In this document: piece after piece, positions 38,430 to 48,054 of the stretch | Position numbering within the stretch: the first letter of the stretch is position 1 | How the letters are laid out: every line of letters starts with the position of its first letter | From: Akkermansia muciniphila | GTDB lineage: Bacteria; Verrucomicrobiota; Verrucomicrobiia; Verrucomicrobiales; V1-33 | DNA length: 64,000 nucleotides | Assembly: GCA_945861415.1 (NCBI GenBank) | Contig: CAMAUV010000024.1 | Coordinates: forward strand, 1 to 64,000 | Direction of reading: 5' to 3' | Position numbers and translations under genes: made by a program | The notes under the pieces: model-generated | Databases searched by the model: none | What the model was told of the DNA's origin: nothing | Seen by the model: only the letters and a program-made list of their open reading frames with translations

Positions 38430-39395
38430 ATGAGGACAACTCAAAAACTCGCCGCGATTCTCCTGACGCTGCTTCTGCCCTCCGCTTCGTTCTCTCAACT
38501 GGTCCCTCCACCGCGAGTTGAACCGGTCGGGCCACCGCTCTTCGTCGTGACAGTGAAGAGCAAAGACGGTTTTATGGATAGCGACGGTAAAATCGCCATC
38601 GAGCCCGCCTTCGAAAAGGCGTATCCGTTCACTGACGGACTCGCCGCTATCCAGCAGGAGGGTCAGTGGGGGTTCATTGACACAAAAGGGCGCATCGTTA
38701 TCGAGCCGCAATTTATCAGCGTGAGCCACTTTTCTGAAGGGCTGGCGACCTTCCAGCACAAGCGATACTCTGATAAACAGGGCTACATCAACAAGGCAGG
38801 CAAGGTAGTCATTGAGCCGCAGTTCGATGTTGCGGAACCATTTCGCAATGGCGTGGCCCGGGTTGGTTTTGCGACGCTCAAAGGCCGGCTGCTCGGTTTG
38901 ATTGCCGATGTCGGCGTGGAGTGCGATTTCGAGTTCATTGACCGGACCGGCAAGATCGTGCCGGAACCGTCTCCGCTGCATTACGCGACCGGCGAGCCGG
39001 GAGAACTCATTCCTTTTTGGAAGAACGATCTGGCGGGCTATCTCAACGCCAAGGGAGAGGTCGTAATCGAGCCAAAATTCCATGTAGGCTCCGCTTTTTC
39101 GGAAGGATTGGCCATCGCCTGCAAAGACAAGTTGTTAGGCTTCATCGACAAGCGCGGGGAGTGGGTGATTCCTCCGCGCTTTGAATACGCCAGCGAATTT
39201 TCCGATGGGCTCGCAGGAGTATCTCTGGGCAAAGATGGCTGGGGCTTCATTGATCGCACCGGCAAAGTGGTGATTACGGGCAAGTTCGCATGGGTCTACG
39301 GGGGCTTTCGCCACGGCATCGCGCAAGTCACCTTCGACTGTAAAATCGCCTACATCAACATGAAGGGCGAGTGGGTCTGGCCACCCAGCGAATAA
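38430..39395 (+). CDS. Exported WG-repeat protein
   Basis: 321 residues from ATG 38430 (MRTTQKLAAILLTLLL, signal ending SFSQ); an upstream TTG at 38415 is less likely. The body is about seven WG beta repeats (PF14903-type) with the pattern G-(W/F)-I-D-x-x-G-x-x-(V/I)-I-x-P-x-F: QWGFIDTKGRIVIEPQF, QGYINKAGKVVIEPQF, LAGYLNAKGEVVIEPKF, LLGFIDKRGEWVIPPRF, GWGFIDRTGKVVI. WG repeats form beta-propeller-like or solenoid scaffolds, often surface exposed; no enzymatic activity is expected. It converges with the gene ending at 39427. It starts 74 bases after the second esterase copy. Confidence 0.88.
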   Translation: MRTTQKLAAILLTLLLPSASFSQLVPPPRVEPVGPPLFVVTVKSKDGFMDSDGKIAIEPAFEKAYPFTDGLAAIQQEGQWGFIDTKGRIVIEPQFISVSHFSEGLATFQHKRYSDKQGYINKAGKVVIEPQFDVAEPFRNGVARVGFATLKGRLLGLIADVGVECDFEFIDRTGKIVPEPSPLHYATGEPGELIPFWKNDLAGYLNAKGEVVIEPKFHVGSAFSEGLAIACKDKLLGFIDKRGEWVIPPRFEYASEFSDGLAGVSLGKDGWGFIDRTGKVVITGKFAWVYGGFRHGIAQVTFDCKIAYINMKGEWVWPPSE

Positions 39396-39426
39396 GCTGC
39401 GAATTGCTGGAGAGCAGCAGCGCAGC

Positions 39427-42400
39427 TTATTCCACCCACGGCCGTTGCGCCTTGTAAGCTTCAAGGTGCCGGGCGATTTCGGGAAGCAGCGACGCCTCGC
39501 CGGTGGCTCGCGCGAGGGCCAGGGCCTGCTGTGCTGTTTGGGCGGCGGCTTTCAAATCACCGGTCGAAGCCTGCGCGGCGGCGAGGTTGTCGAGCACGGC
39601 GGGATTCTGGCCGGCGGTGGCTTTGGCTAATTGCTGCGCCAGCGCGAGGGCTTTGTCCGGTTGGCGAAGGCTGACGTCTTTGGCGGTGGCAAGCAGCCAT
39701 GCGAGATTGCTGGCGGCATCGAGGAGTTGAGGATTCAATTTCAATACCGATTCGTAGCCGGCGATGGCTTCCGCGGTCGCGCCGGTGAACTGGCAGGCCA
39801 CCGCCCGATTAAAGACCACCTCGGCATTCTCCGGCGCGGCGGCGAGGCTGGTAGTGAAGGCGTCGCGTGCTTTTGCGTGTTCGCCGAGTGCCTGCCAGAC
39901 TTTGCCGACCTGATTCTGGAAATCGGCTGCGTCTTTGTTTAGCAGCGCAGCTCTCTGCATGTGAGCAGTGGCCTCCTTGTGTTCGCCGCTTTTCCACATG
40001 GCAGCAGACACTGCGAGGAGTGTCGCGCTGTCGTCCGGCGCAAAGGCTAGCGCCTTTTTCCAAGCGGCGAGCGCGGCGTCCCAGCGACCGGCCGATTCTT
40101 CGAGGTCGGCGATGAGCCGCCAGCCACCGGCCCCGCTGTTGGGCAGGCTTTGCTCCAGCAGTGCCCGGGCATCAACAAAGTAACCGGCATCCCGCAGCGT
40201 CTGCGCCTGACCGGCAACGGTCAGCGGGAAAAGCTTTTTCGCACTGCGCCCAGAGAAAGGAAACGCGGCTGCCTCCGGGTCGGCGGGTGTCTGCGCCGCC
40301 AAGGCAGCGTCTTTGACCAATTGCTCCACTCCAGCGCGACCGTGGTAGATGAAGGCCAGTTTGCCGTCGGTGCCAATCAAATAAGCGCTAGGTAGTGCCA
40401 GCGGGCGCTCCGGATAGAGAGCGCGGGCCTCCAGCATCGCGAGCGCGCGCACCGTGGCCTGGGAGGCGAACCCAGCGTCGAATTTCCAACCACGACCGCT
40501 CAGCCCGGCACGAACATCGCTAATGGCAGACTTCTCCGGCTCCGGCTTCGCGGTATCCACGGCCAGCGCCAAAATGCGGACGCCGCTCAACTCCGTGGCG
40601 CGCTTCACCATTTCATGCATCTCAGCCGTGCATACCGGGCACCAGCTTCCCCAAAAGAGGACCAGCAAGGGCTGCGGCTGCGCGCCTTCCAGCGATTTCA
40701 CATGGCCTTGAAGGTCGAGATATTCCAGTTTCGGCACCGGCAGACGATTAGCCAGTACGGCGCGGACTTCCGGCTTTTCGGCGGGCAATGTGGCAGCTCC
40801 AGCGGCAAGGGCGAGTAGCTTTAGCTCCACCGGATGCGCAGCGGCAGCTTGGGTAAGTTTGTAGAGTCGTCCGGCATCCGGCACGGGCACAATGTCTTCG
40901 TCCACTCCCGGGGCGGGCCAGCGAATGACGAGGCGCTCAACTTTCTCCTCCGCACGGAATCCAAAGTGCAGCGTCTTTGGAGCCTGACTCAGGAATCCAT
41001 CGCCCGCCTTCACACGCCGCCAGAGCGTGCGCTTGGTCCCGTCCGCGGCGGTCAGTGTGAGTTCAGCGCGGGCGCCAATGGCGTCGCGGTTGGAGGTGCG
41101 GCCTTCGAGTTGCAGCGCCAGCCATGCGTTGCCGCTGACCATGTCATTGCGCATGAATCGGACGCGCGGTGCGCTACGATTACTATACCAGAGATCGAGA
41201 TCGCCGTCCCCGTCCCAGTCGACGGGAATGACGGCGCGCGAGTCATCGGCGTGATCAAGATGCACCGCGCCACTGGCGCAGGCGAACGATACCTCCTTCC
41301 CGCCGAGATTGAGGAAAACGCAGTTGCGCTCGCGACCGCTGAACGACTTCCCCTGCGCGATGAGCGCACCGAGCGTATCCCAGCTTTTCGCATAGGCGCC
41401 GTCGGCGGAGTCCGTGTTGGACTCGGGACTTTGCGCCACGACCTGGCGCCAGTAGAAGCTTCACAAGTCAGCGGCGTCGGGCTGCGTAATGTAGCCATTG
41501 GCCACCACGAGATCGTCCCAGCCGTCGTTGTTGAGGTCGGCAAAGCGGCTGCCCCACGCCCAGCGGCCCATGGTGACGCCAGATGGTTCACTCACATCGC
41601 GGAAGGTGCCGTCGCCAGTGTTCTGAAAGAGAGAGTTCCCGCGCGCGTGACGCTGGAAGGCGGCCAGCCCGCCGCTGCCCTCGCGGAAACGCCGCTGGTA
41701 GGCGACGCGATTTCCCGCGCTGCTCCACATGTTGCTTACATAGAGGTCGGGACGCCCGTCGTTGTCGGCATCGCCCCAGCTCGCGCTCATGCCGGCGCTG
41801 ATGTCCTCCACGCCGGCCTCCGCGGCTACGTCTTTGAAAGTGAGGCTGTCCGCCGTGCGGTCGCAGCGGTAGAGATTGTTGCGACCGAAGTCGTTGGCCA
41901 CATAGAGATCAAGGTCGCCGTCGCTGTCGTAGTCTTCCCATGCGACGGCGAAGGAGAAGCGCTGATTGTTCTCATGGAGTCCCACGGATTTCGTCACATC
42001 GCGCCAGCGCCATGAGCGGTCGTTGCGCAGGAGCATATTGCGGGAGCCGTTGTTGGCGTCGTGATAAGGCAGCGGCCGGGCGAGAAAGCGGTGCTCGACG
42101 CCGGAGGAGCGTTTGCCATAGCAGCACACGTAGAGATCAAGGTCGCCGTCGGCATCGAAGTCGGCGGCGGCGAGCGAGTAGGACATGCCTTCCGGGCTGA
42201 GCTTGCTGGCTGCGGGCTGGAACTTGCCGCTGCCGTCGTTGGCGAGAAAGAGCACGCCCCAGATCATGGCCAGAGCGAGGTCCTGATCGCCGTCGTTGTC
42301 CCAGTCACAGAAAAGCGCCGCCTGGGTTTGATCCCAGAAATCCACGCCGCTCTCCCCTGCCCTGTCGGAGAGTGTGCCGTCGGCGTTTTGGACGAGCAGG

Positions 42401-43317
42401 CGATTCGGCAGGCCGCCGGGCTGACAAACGTAAAGGTCCTGACGGCCGTCGCCGTTGGCGTCACCCATCGCAAATCCCTCCCAGCCGCTGGGACCGAAGA
42501 CATATTGCTGCTCCATGCGTGCGACCCAGTGATCCAGGCTGTGCGCCAGATGTTCGCTGAACGCCTTGTCCCCGCCAAGCAGCGTGCCGGTGCAATCGGT
42601 GAAGGTGCGCGCCGTGTCGGTGACGGTTTCCTCAAACGACTCCACAATGACAGAGGCGAGCAGTGGATCGCCGTCTGCGCGCTTTTCCCAGCGGCAGCGC
42701 CAGTGGGCGATCTGCTGCATGGAGCGCGAGGCGCTGCGGGCGACCAGCTCGACGCGAGCGGTGGTCTCCGGCGGATCGGCGGTGACGCGGAAGATTTTGA
42801 AGTTGGTGGTGATCTCCACCGGCTGCGGCACCGCCGTGAGCAGCGGGCGCAGTTGCCCAGCAAAAGCAGCCGCATCCACCGACTGCGGCTGCGCAGAGGC
42901 GCCCGCCATGCGCTGCACGGTGAGCGGTGGCTGCGTGAGCACCGTGGTTGACTCAGGGCGGAGCGGGGTGCTCTGGAGCGCCGGGGAGAAAACGGCTGGA
43001 AGTTCTGTTTGATCTGACTGAGCAGTTTGTAGCACCAGCCACTTCCCCAGAGCCTTGAGCTGCTGCCCCGCGGCGTCATTGAGATGCTCCGTGTCCCATG
43101 CGTGGTCCTCCAGGCGGGCGGGCACTTCCTTGTGGACCATGCCGATGTCCTCCAGCGGCACCGCGGACGGGCGCGCCTGGACCGCGGGCGGCGGAGAGGG
43201 TACCGGCGCGGCGCCGGGCTCGGGCTTTTTCCCGCAGCCGGCCAAAAGAACGGCCCCTGCTGCGAACAACAGGGGCCGGACGGGAATTGGTTTATGCAGG
43301 CGGCTCACGCAGCGCAC
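39427..43317 (-). CDS. FG-GAP/ASPIC-UnbV (CRTAC1-like) lipoprotein with thioredoxin and TPR domains, interrupted by in-frame TGA
   Basis: One frame of 1297 codons from GTG 43317 to 39427, with TGA at codon 619 (41461-41463). N-terminal part: lipobox LAGC-GKK (Cys28), a linker domain, then FG-GAP/VCBS repeats (DANGDGRQDLYV, DWDNDGDQDLAL, DYDSDGDLDLYV). Right after the TGA the frame continues SFYWRQVVAQSP, a segment typical of CRTAC1-family proteins, then more FG-GAP, ASPIC/UnbV (about 700-770), a thioredoxin-like domain with FWGSWCPVC, and TPR repeats to the end. The downstream ORF has no signal, no obvious start and begins mid-fold, so two separate genes are unlikely. Options are a selenocysteine codon, a nonsense mutation or a base error. 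Nine bases separate it from the PEP-CTERM gene upstream. Confidence 0.75.
41433..41463 (-). promoter_or_regulatory. Candidate SECIS-like hairpin downstream of in-frame TGA
   Basis: On the coding (minus) strand, the TGA at 41461-41463 is followed after 11 bases by a six-base perfect stem GCGCCA/TGGCGC (41444-41449 with 41433-41438) closed by the five-base loop GGTCG. The apical loop begins 17 bases after TGA and opens with GG, in the range known for bacterial SECIS elements; the loop of E. coli fdhF also contains GGUC. A short extra ACT/AGT pairing lies below the stem. However, the stem also encodes the conserved peptide WRQVVA, which in a GC-rich genome tends to form such a hairpin by chance. 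Confidence 0.3.
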
Positions 43318-43326
43318 TTAGCACTC

Positions 43327-44070
43327 TTACCTACGGCGGCGCAAGAGTCCGAGCGCGGCAAGGCCGGCCAGCATGGCGGCAGACGGCTCTGGAACGATAG
43401 TCGCTAGCGTGATGCCGGACCAGATGGCGTTTGCATCCGTCCCCGGACCGCCAGGGAAGGGAGCACCGCCTATCTGCCCCAACGCAACATTCACCGTCGA
43501 GTCCCCGGCCAGAAAGTCATAGGAATACAAGATGCCGCGGTTGAGACTGTACGGCGGAGGGCCGCTGCCAGTATCCACCCCGAGGGAGGTGATGTTATCC
43601 ACCACGAGCGTTCCCTCCACCTGGATGTCCCAGATGCGGTTTTCCGGGATGTTACCGGGAATCAGGACCTAGAGCCGGTACATCTGGCCAGGGGTGACAT
43701 CCATACTGGCCGTCAGGTTTGGCTCCGGGGGAAAAACGCCCTGATTTGTCCAGCGGATGTCGTGGTAAATTTCCTCAAGCGCATTGTCGTCGGCAGTAGC
43801 ACCGAATTCGGGCTTGGTCTGCCAACTGCCCAGGAGATTCGGGCCAGATGAAGAGAAGCCCACCGGCGGCAAGCTGTCCGTGGCAAAGGTCACGCCGTTG
43901 ACGGTCTGGGGGCCATCGGGGCTGAAACGGACGGCATAGACGATGTTCGTGAGGTCCACACTTCCGGGGCCGGTCACGTTGTTGATGGAACCGGCATTGA
44001 CGGTAGTAGCGGCCTGAGAGGTGCCGCAAACCGCAGTCAGGGCGAGGGTGAGGAGTAGGATTTTGGTCAC
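43327..44070 (-). pseudogene. PEP-CTERM sorted exported protein split by amber codon
   Basis: One frame of 248 codons from GTG 44070 (signal MTKILLLTLALTAVCGTSQA) to TAA at 43327. TAG at codon 134 (43669-43671) interrupts DVTPGQMYRL-stop-VLIPGNIPENRIWD; this segment in related extracellular carbohydrate-binding-like proteins normally reads GQxYxLQ, so CAG to TAG is likely. The C-terminus VPEPSAAMLAGLAALGLLRRRR is a textbook PEP-CTERM signal: VPEP motif, hydrophobic helix and Arg cluster. The protein would be an exosortase-anchored, roughly 26 kDa beta-rich envelope protein. The truncated product would lack the sorting signal. It lies nine bases upstream of the FG-GAP gene start. Confidence 0.8.
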
Positions 44071-44182
44071 GGTGTGAGGTTAAATCGAAAACCAACTTTC
44101 CCCTGGATGACGTTAATACGTCCGTCAATCACTTTTAGGACCAAATTCATGGTTTCAAGTTCTCCTCTCCCCGCTCCTTCCC

Positions 44183-44548
44183 CTATCTGGAAGTTCCGGC
44201 ATCGGATTCGCCTTCTCCCAATTGGGCGAGAAGTTGACTCCGCAAACTCTCGTCCTTCACCGCACTGGCCCAGGCTTTGGCTCCATCTGGATCCACGGGC
44301 CGGACCTGGTGGAAAAACTGCTCCACGACCTCGTTGTAATAGGGAGAATCGGTGTGGGTGTTCAGCCAGTTACCGATCGTGTTGATCGTGTTCGTGGAGG
44401 CTCCCTCAATGCACTTGCGGATAAAGTCCTGACGGTTCTGCGCCAACAACTCGTTTTGAGGACCGTATTCATTGAGGAGGTCCAGGGTTCGTCCCGGATT
44501 GTAGCGGGCGGTTCGCCACGCCATTTGCGGCACCCCAGCTCCGAACAA
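44183..44548 (-). CDS. Short alpha-helical hypothetical protein, probably a C-terminal fragment
   Basis: Up to 121 residues (TTG 44548, or ATG 44524). The tail DPDGAKAWASAVKDESLRSQLLAQL resembles the repeat-like C-termini of large verrucomicrobial alpha-helical proteins built from W-A-x-x-L-P-x-G-x-x-R units, so this may be what remains of a longer gene. A TAG lies two codons upstream of the TTG and no signal or usual start is present. It begins 131 bases downstream of the tRNA-Pro gene on the same strand. Function unknown. Confidence 0.35.
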   Translation of the reverse strand: MFGAGVPQMAWRTARYNPGRTLDLLNEYGPQNELLAQNRQDFIRKCIEGASTNTINTIGNWLNTHTDSPYYNEVVEQFFHQVRPVDPDGAKAWASAVKDESLRSQLLAQLGEGESDAGTSR

Positions 44549-44679
44549 CGCCTAGGAGCTACACGGGATTGCTCTTCATGCAAAGACAGGATTTAGTAGA
44601 ATCGCGGTGGCAGTATCTAATTTGAAAAGTGCGCAGGATACTCCGGCAAATTCGAGCCACAATCCCTTCAATATGAAAG

Positions 44680-44756
44680 TGGTCGGGGCGGCCAGATTCG
44701 AACTGACGACTTCCTGCTCCCAAAGCAGGCGCTCTACCAGGCTGAGCTACGCCCCG
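44680..44756 (-). tRNA. tRNA-Pro (anticodon TGG), CCA encoded
   Basis: The minus strand folds into a standard cloverleaf: acceptor CGGGGCG (44756-44750) pairs with CGCCCCG near 44690-44684, D-arm GCTC...GAGC, anticodon arm CCTGC-TTTGGGA-GCAGG with anticodon TGG, and T-arm GTCAG-TTCGAAT-CTGGC. A discriminator A and a genomically encoded CCA (44682-44680) follow. It reads Pro codons CCA and, by wobble, others. About 190 bases on its 5' side (44757-44943) hold no recognised feature. Confidence 0.95.
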
Positions 44757-44970
44757 TTAATTGCAAGGCGCGCCTGTAGTTGCCCCGGCGCGGGATGCAA
44801 GGCGATGTTTCCAAGTTCTCAAATTTTGCTGCAATTAGAATGAACGGGCTTCTTCCGGCAGGGATGTCGTGGTCATAAATTGCCGCAGACGGAACAGGCG
44901 TAGAAGTTTGAGTCTCCAGCCAAATCGCGTATAGACATAGCCGATGTCCATACTATATAAATACATCGCC

Positions 44971-46617
44971 ATGACTCTCCTCCCCCGCAATTTAGCTCTC
45001 TTTTCCCTGATTTTGAGCTCCCCTGCGCTCGCGCAGCAGCCTGCGCCCCGGCCAGCCTCTGAACCAAAGACAGCTTCAGCGACCGCTCCTGCGGCGCCAC
45101 CAACCGTGCCTCCGGACCAGCAGAAACTGGATGTGTCGCGGCATCAGCGCCTCGCGGAAGCAGCGGCGATCGGATTGAAGTGGCAGGATCATGTCAAGGC
45201 GGGCACGCTGGAGAAAGGAACGGACCTCTGGGGGTATCAGGCCTTTGACCGGGTGACAAAGGAGCAAACGCTGGCGCGCTTTACCACGCCGCCACTGGGA
45301 AAACTGGCATACACCGCACTTCTGGAGGATCGCTGCGCCATTGATCCGGATGGACTGGCTACGGGCCAGCCAGGGACTTACATTACCCTCCGGTTTTTTT
45401 CGGAATATGAATCAGGACCGCGGAGGGAAACCCTCACGCTGCATGAACCGGTGAAAGGCGGGAGCGGGTTGAAAGTGATCGCGCTCAAACGGCAGGTGAT
45501 CCCATCGGGATCTCAGGGGATGTTTGATTTTGCGGCGAACATGGGACAGGTTTGCCTCCTCAAGCTGCACGCCGCACCGAAGTGGCGTTATGAACCACTG
45601 CTGCGCGAGGCGAAAGCTCTGGCCTCGCTACTAAACATTACTCTTCCGGAGATACCGGAGCAGACTAAGGAGAATGACGAGGTTTTTGGCGAAAAACTCG
45701 TGAAGCTTATTCTTGAACAGACGCCCGAATTGATCGCCACAGTCCCCCGCCCTACCAGCGCCCCCCCGTCATTCGAAAGTGCTCTACCCGCAGCGAAGGC
45801 GATCCTGCACGCGTATGCGCTGATGTTGCTTTACACTCCCGGGGAGGAGACCGCGTCCCGGCTTGCCGTGATTGCCGCGACAGAAGCAGAAAAAGCGAAA
45901 TTGCCCCGGCCATTTTATAAACCAATGGTCGAGCAGGTACACAAGAAAGCGACTCTGCCGGAAGTGCAGGAGACGGTGCTGACGATGGCCAGCGATATTT
46001 CATCACTTCTAGAGGACGCGGAGACGGCGTTTACGGTCGCTCAGGCACCGAGTGAAGTGATGGCGGCCGCGCTGAAGAACATGGAGAGCCTACCCACTTA
46101 TGAAGCTCTGGCCCGGTTCACCGCCCAGGACGGCCGGAGCTCGACGATCCAAGCGGTGCTGGCCCCCGGCGTAATCGATCTCATGCTCACGGGTTTCGAT
46201 CAAGCCAAACAATTTCGTAACGCTAGCAAGGATGGCTTTTTTGTCAGCACTGATGAGGGGAAAACATGGCAGCGTGAGGATAAGCAGGAGACAACCGAAG
46301 GGCTCTGCCGCAGCGTGCAAGCACCGTTGACGGGAAATGTGCACAAGAATTATCTATTTTTCTTTCGCGGTATTGAATCAGTGGAGGGTGAAGCTCTTTA
46401 CCGATTCAGCACTGAAGTACCGGACGAAAAATCTCAGCCGCGCGACTACTGGATTCTACTCAGCGGCAAAGGCGCGGTGATCAGGCAGGCGCGCATGCCG
46501 ATGAAGTTCGGCGACCTTGAGACAGACGCGCTGTTTCGATATACCAAACTTGGCAAGGAGGTGCAGCCGTTGAGCCCTCCTGCTGCAGCCCCAAAAACAA
46601 CGCCGTCGAGACAGTAA
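44971..46617 (+). CDS. Secreted protein of unknown function
   Basis: 548 residues from ATG 44971, which directly precedes a signal peptide (MTLLPRNLALFSLILSSPALAQ); ATG 44944 would add nine residues. After the signal comes a Pro/Ala-rich linker (about 22-60), then a mixed alpha/beta body with no recognised family. The segments IDPDGLATGQPGTYITLRFF and GFFVSTDEGKTWQREDK are notable; the latter resembles a BNR/Asp-box-like turn (S-x-D-x-G-x-T-W), but only one is seen. No catalytic motif is evident. It is convergent with the membrane protein gene ending at 46655. The exported, soluble, proline-linker layout is what can be supported. Confidence 0.7.
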   Translation: MTLLPRNLALFSLILSSPALAQQPAPRPASEPKTASATAPAAPPTVPPDQQKLDVSRHQRLAEAAAIGLKWQDHVKAGTLEKGTDLWGYQAFDRVTKEQTLARFTTPPLGKLAYTALLEDRCAIDPDGLATGQPGTYITLRFFSEYESGPRRETLTLHEPVKGGSGLKVIALKRQVIPSGSQGMFDFAANMGQVCLLKLHAAPKWRYEPLLREAKALASLLNITLPEIPEQTKENDEVFGEKLVKLILEQTPELIATVPRPTSAPPSFESALPAAKAILHAYALMLLYTPGEETASRLAVIAATEAEKAKLPRPFYKPMVEQVHKKATLPEVQETVLTMASDISSLLEDAETAFTVAQAPSEVMAAALKNMESLPTYEALARFTAQDGRSSTIQAVLAPGVIDLMLTGFDQAKQFRNASKDGFFVSTDEGKTWQREDKQETTEGLCRSVQAPLTGNVHKNYLFFFRGIESVEGEALYRFSTEVPDEKSQPRDYWILLSGKGAVIRQARMPMKFGDLETDALFRYTKLGKEVQPLSPPAAAPKTTPSRQ

Positions 46618-46654
46618 TAAAAAGAGAGGAACTCCGTGCGTATGGCCCGCTGCG

Positions 46655-47995
46655 CTATTCGCGGCGCTTCCACTTTACGGCCTGATCCTGCCATCGTGTG
46701 GCTGTCAAATCATCGATACGCACTATATTAACAATGCCGGCTCCGCCTTCAAAATGCAACCAGACGTTGGCCGCATGCCACTGATCATCTTTGCAGAGAT
46801 CCGCTAAGCTCTGAGCGACCCGGTCCGCCAGAAGCACATAGCCAGTGAGCCGGGGAGGACCACTGCGGTGCTCCATGTCGTAGGCCTGATACTTCTCTTT
46901 GCTGTAAATTCCCTCGTAATGCTCGGATTTGCGCATCTGCACCCGCATAGCAGCCGGTGGAATGGGTCGACTGGCGCAGTAACTCTGCCAGTTCTGATCC
47001 CCATAACCGATGAAATTTTCCCAGTCGATCCGCACCCCCTCTACAGTTTCCTCCATCACGAGGGTAGTGGACGTTCCCATACTGTCTTCAATCGTGAGCG
47101 GAAGGTAATCACCTTGTGGCCCGGTGATAGGAGAACCGACAGACCATGAAACAATTTTCGGGTCGGCGCCCCGTTGCTGACCGTAGTAAGTTTCCATCTT
47201 GGCCCGTGCCTGATCCGGCGCAATGATCCAGCGCAGCCGGGAATCAACGCTTACCGCACCCGCGAAATCCTGAAAGAGTTCTTGCACTGCTTTCGTCGCC
47301 CGTTCAACGCGCTCTGTGGCACTGAGCTTCTGGACTTGCTCTTCAACCACTGAAGATGGTCTGCCGGTTTTGAGAGACTGGAAAAAAATCCAGCCAACGT
47401 AGCCCATAATAATTAGCGGGATTACGGATATTACAATGAGTCGCGGTCCGGCGCGGTCCATGGTATCGAGCCACTTGAGCGGTGAATGCAGATAAATGCT
47501 GTTCAGAACGCCAAAAAGTTTATTGGGTCGGTAGGTCAGTGAACCGCGCCCGCTGCGACCATCTCCCCCAATCCCCCCACCTCCCTGCGGTAATCTTTCG
47601 AAATCCGCAGGAGATTCGGACACCGGAAGGGCAGCCAGGGCGACTTCCGGCCGTGGCCCAAAGCGGTTAAACTTAGAGCTCCCTAGATTGACTGCGTTTT
47701 TCTTCTCAATCCGCATATTTTTCCGGGTATTCTCTGTGACCTCCTCAGCGCGAGCTGGCGCTCGATTGCGAACTTTCGGGGCTGAAACACCGTTGTTGGG
47801 AAGGGGGAGCGAGACCGGCACAGGACTCGGCCGCGACCGAAAAACGGGCTCAGCAAGTTCAAGCTCATCATCATTTTCGGTTTGCCGTTCGCCCTCCGTC
47901 CGGGTGGCCGACTTCAAGGAAACATCGCCCTCTTTTTTGGGGGTGGCCTCGCCGGCTCCGGAGCTGGCTTCATTCGAGTCGCGTGGCAAATTCAT
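46655..47995 (-). CDS. Single-pass membrane protein with disordered N-terminus, function unknown
   Basis: 446 residues. Residues 1-165 are polar, Pro/Ser/Glu/Gly-rich and likely disordered (an RPSPVPVSLPLPNN and a GGGGIGG stretch). One membrane helix at about 185-208 (LIVISVIPLIIMGYVGWIFF) follows a basic flank, leaving an extracytoplasmic domain of about 235 residues (ERVERATKAVQELFQDFAGA; SLADLCKDDQWHAANVWLHFEGG). No family is recognised. A TATACT hexamer lies about ten bases before the ATG on the coding strand, so the transcript may have a very short leader. It is on the same strand as nusB-ribH, which ends 59 bases upstream. Confidence 0.7.
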   Translation of the reverse strand: MNLPRDSNEASSGAGEATPKKEGDVSLKSATRTEGERQTENDDELELAEPVFRSRPSPVPVSLPLPNNGVSAPKVRNRAPARAEEVTENTRKNMRIEKKNAVNLGSSKFNRFGPRPEVALAALPVSESPADFERLPQGGGGIGGDGRSGRGSLTYRPNKLFGVLNSIYLHSPLKWLDTMDRAGPRLIVISVIPLIIMGYVGWIFFQSLKTGRPSSVVEEQVQKLSATERVERATKAVQELFQDFAGAVSVDSRLRWIIAPDQARAKMETYYGQQRGADPKIVSWSVGSPITGPQGDYLPLTIEDSMGTSTTLVMEETVEGVRIDWENFIGYGDQNWQSYCASRPIPPAAMRVQMRKSEHYEGIYSKEKYQAYDMEHRSGPPRLTGYVLLADRVAQSLADLCKDDQWHAANVWLHFEGGAGIVNIVRIDDLTATRWQDQAVKWKRRE

Positions 47996-48054
47996 CTATG
48001 GAAAGTATAACACTATGTCGGGACTGCGCTAGGAGTAAATTATGTCGAGCGCCG

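Noticed and set aside
40834-42015. 393-codon plus-strand ORF opposite the FG-GAP/thioredoxin gene
   Set aside because: Antisense shadow in a GC-rich frame; the minus strand carries clear FG-GAP, ASPIC, thioredoxin and TPR motifs.
28416-43671. Reassignment of TAG to an amino acid in this genome
   Set aside because: Several intact genes end with TAG (at 6108, 8718, 18578, 25294 and 38356), and the inferred replaced residues differ (Glu, Trp, Trp, Gln), which does not fit a codon reassignment.
44680-44756. tRNA-Pro as an integration site for a mobile island
   Set aside because: No integrase, attachment-site repeat or phage gene was seen on either side; only a short fragment-like ORF lies downstream.
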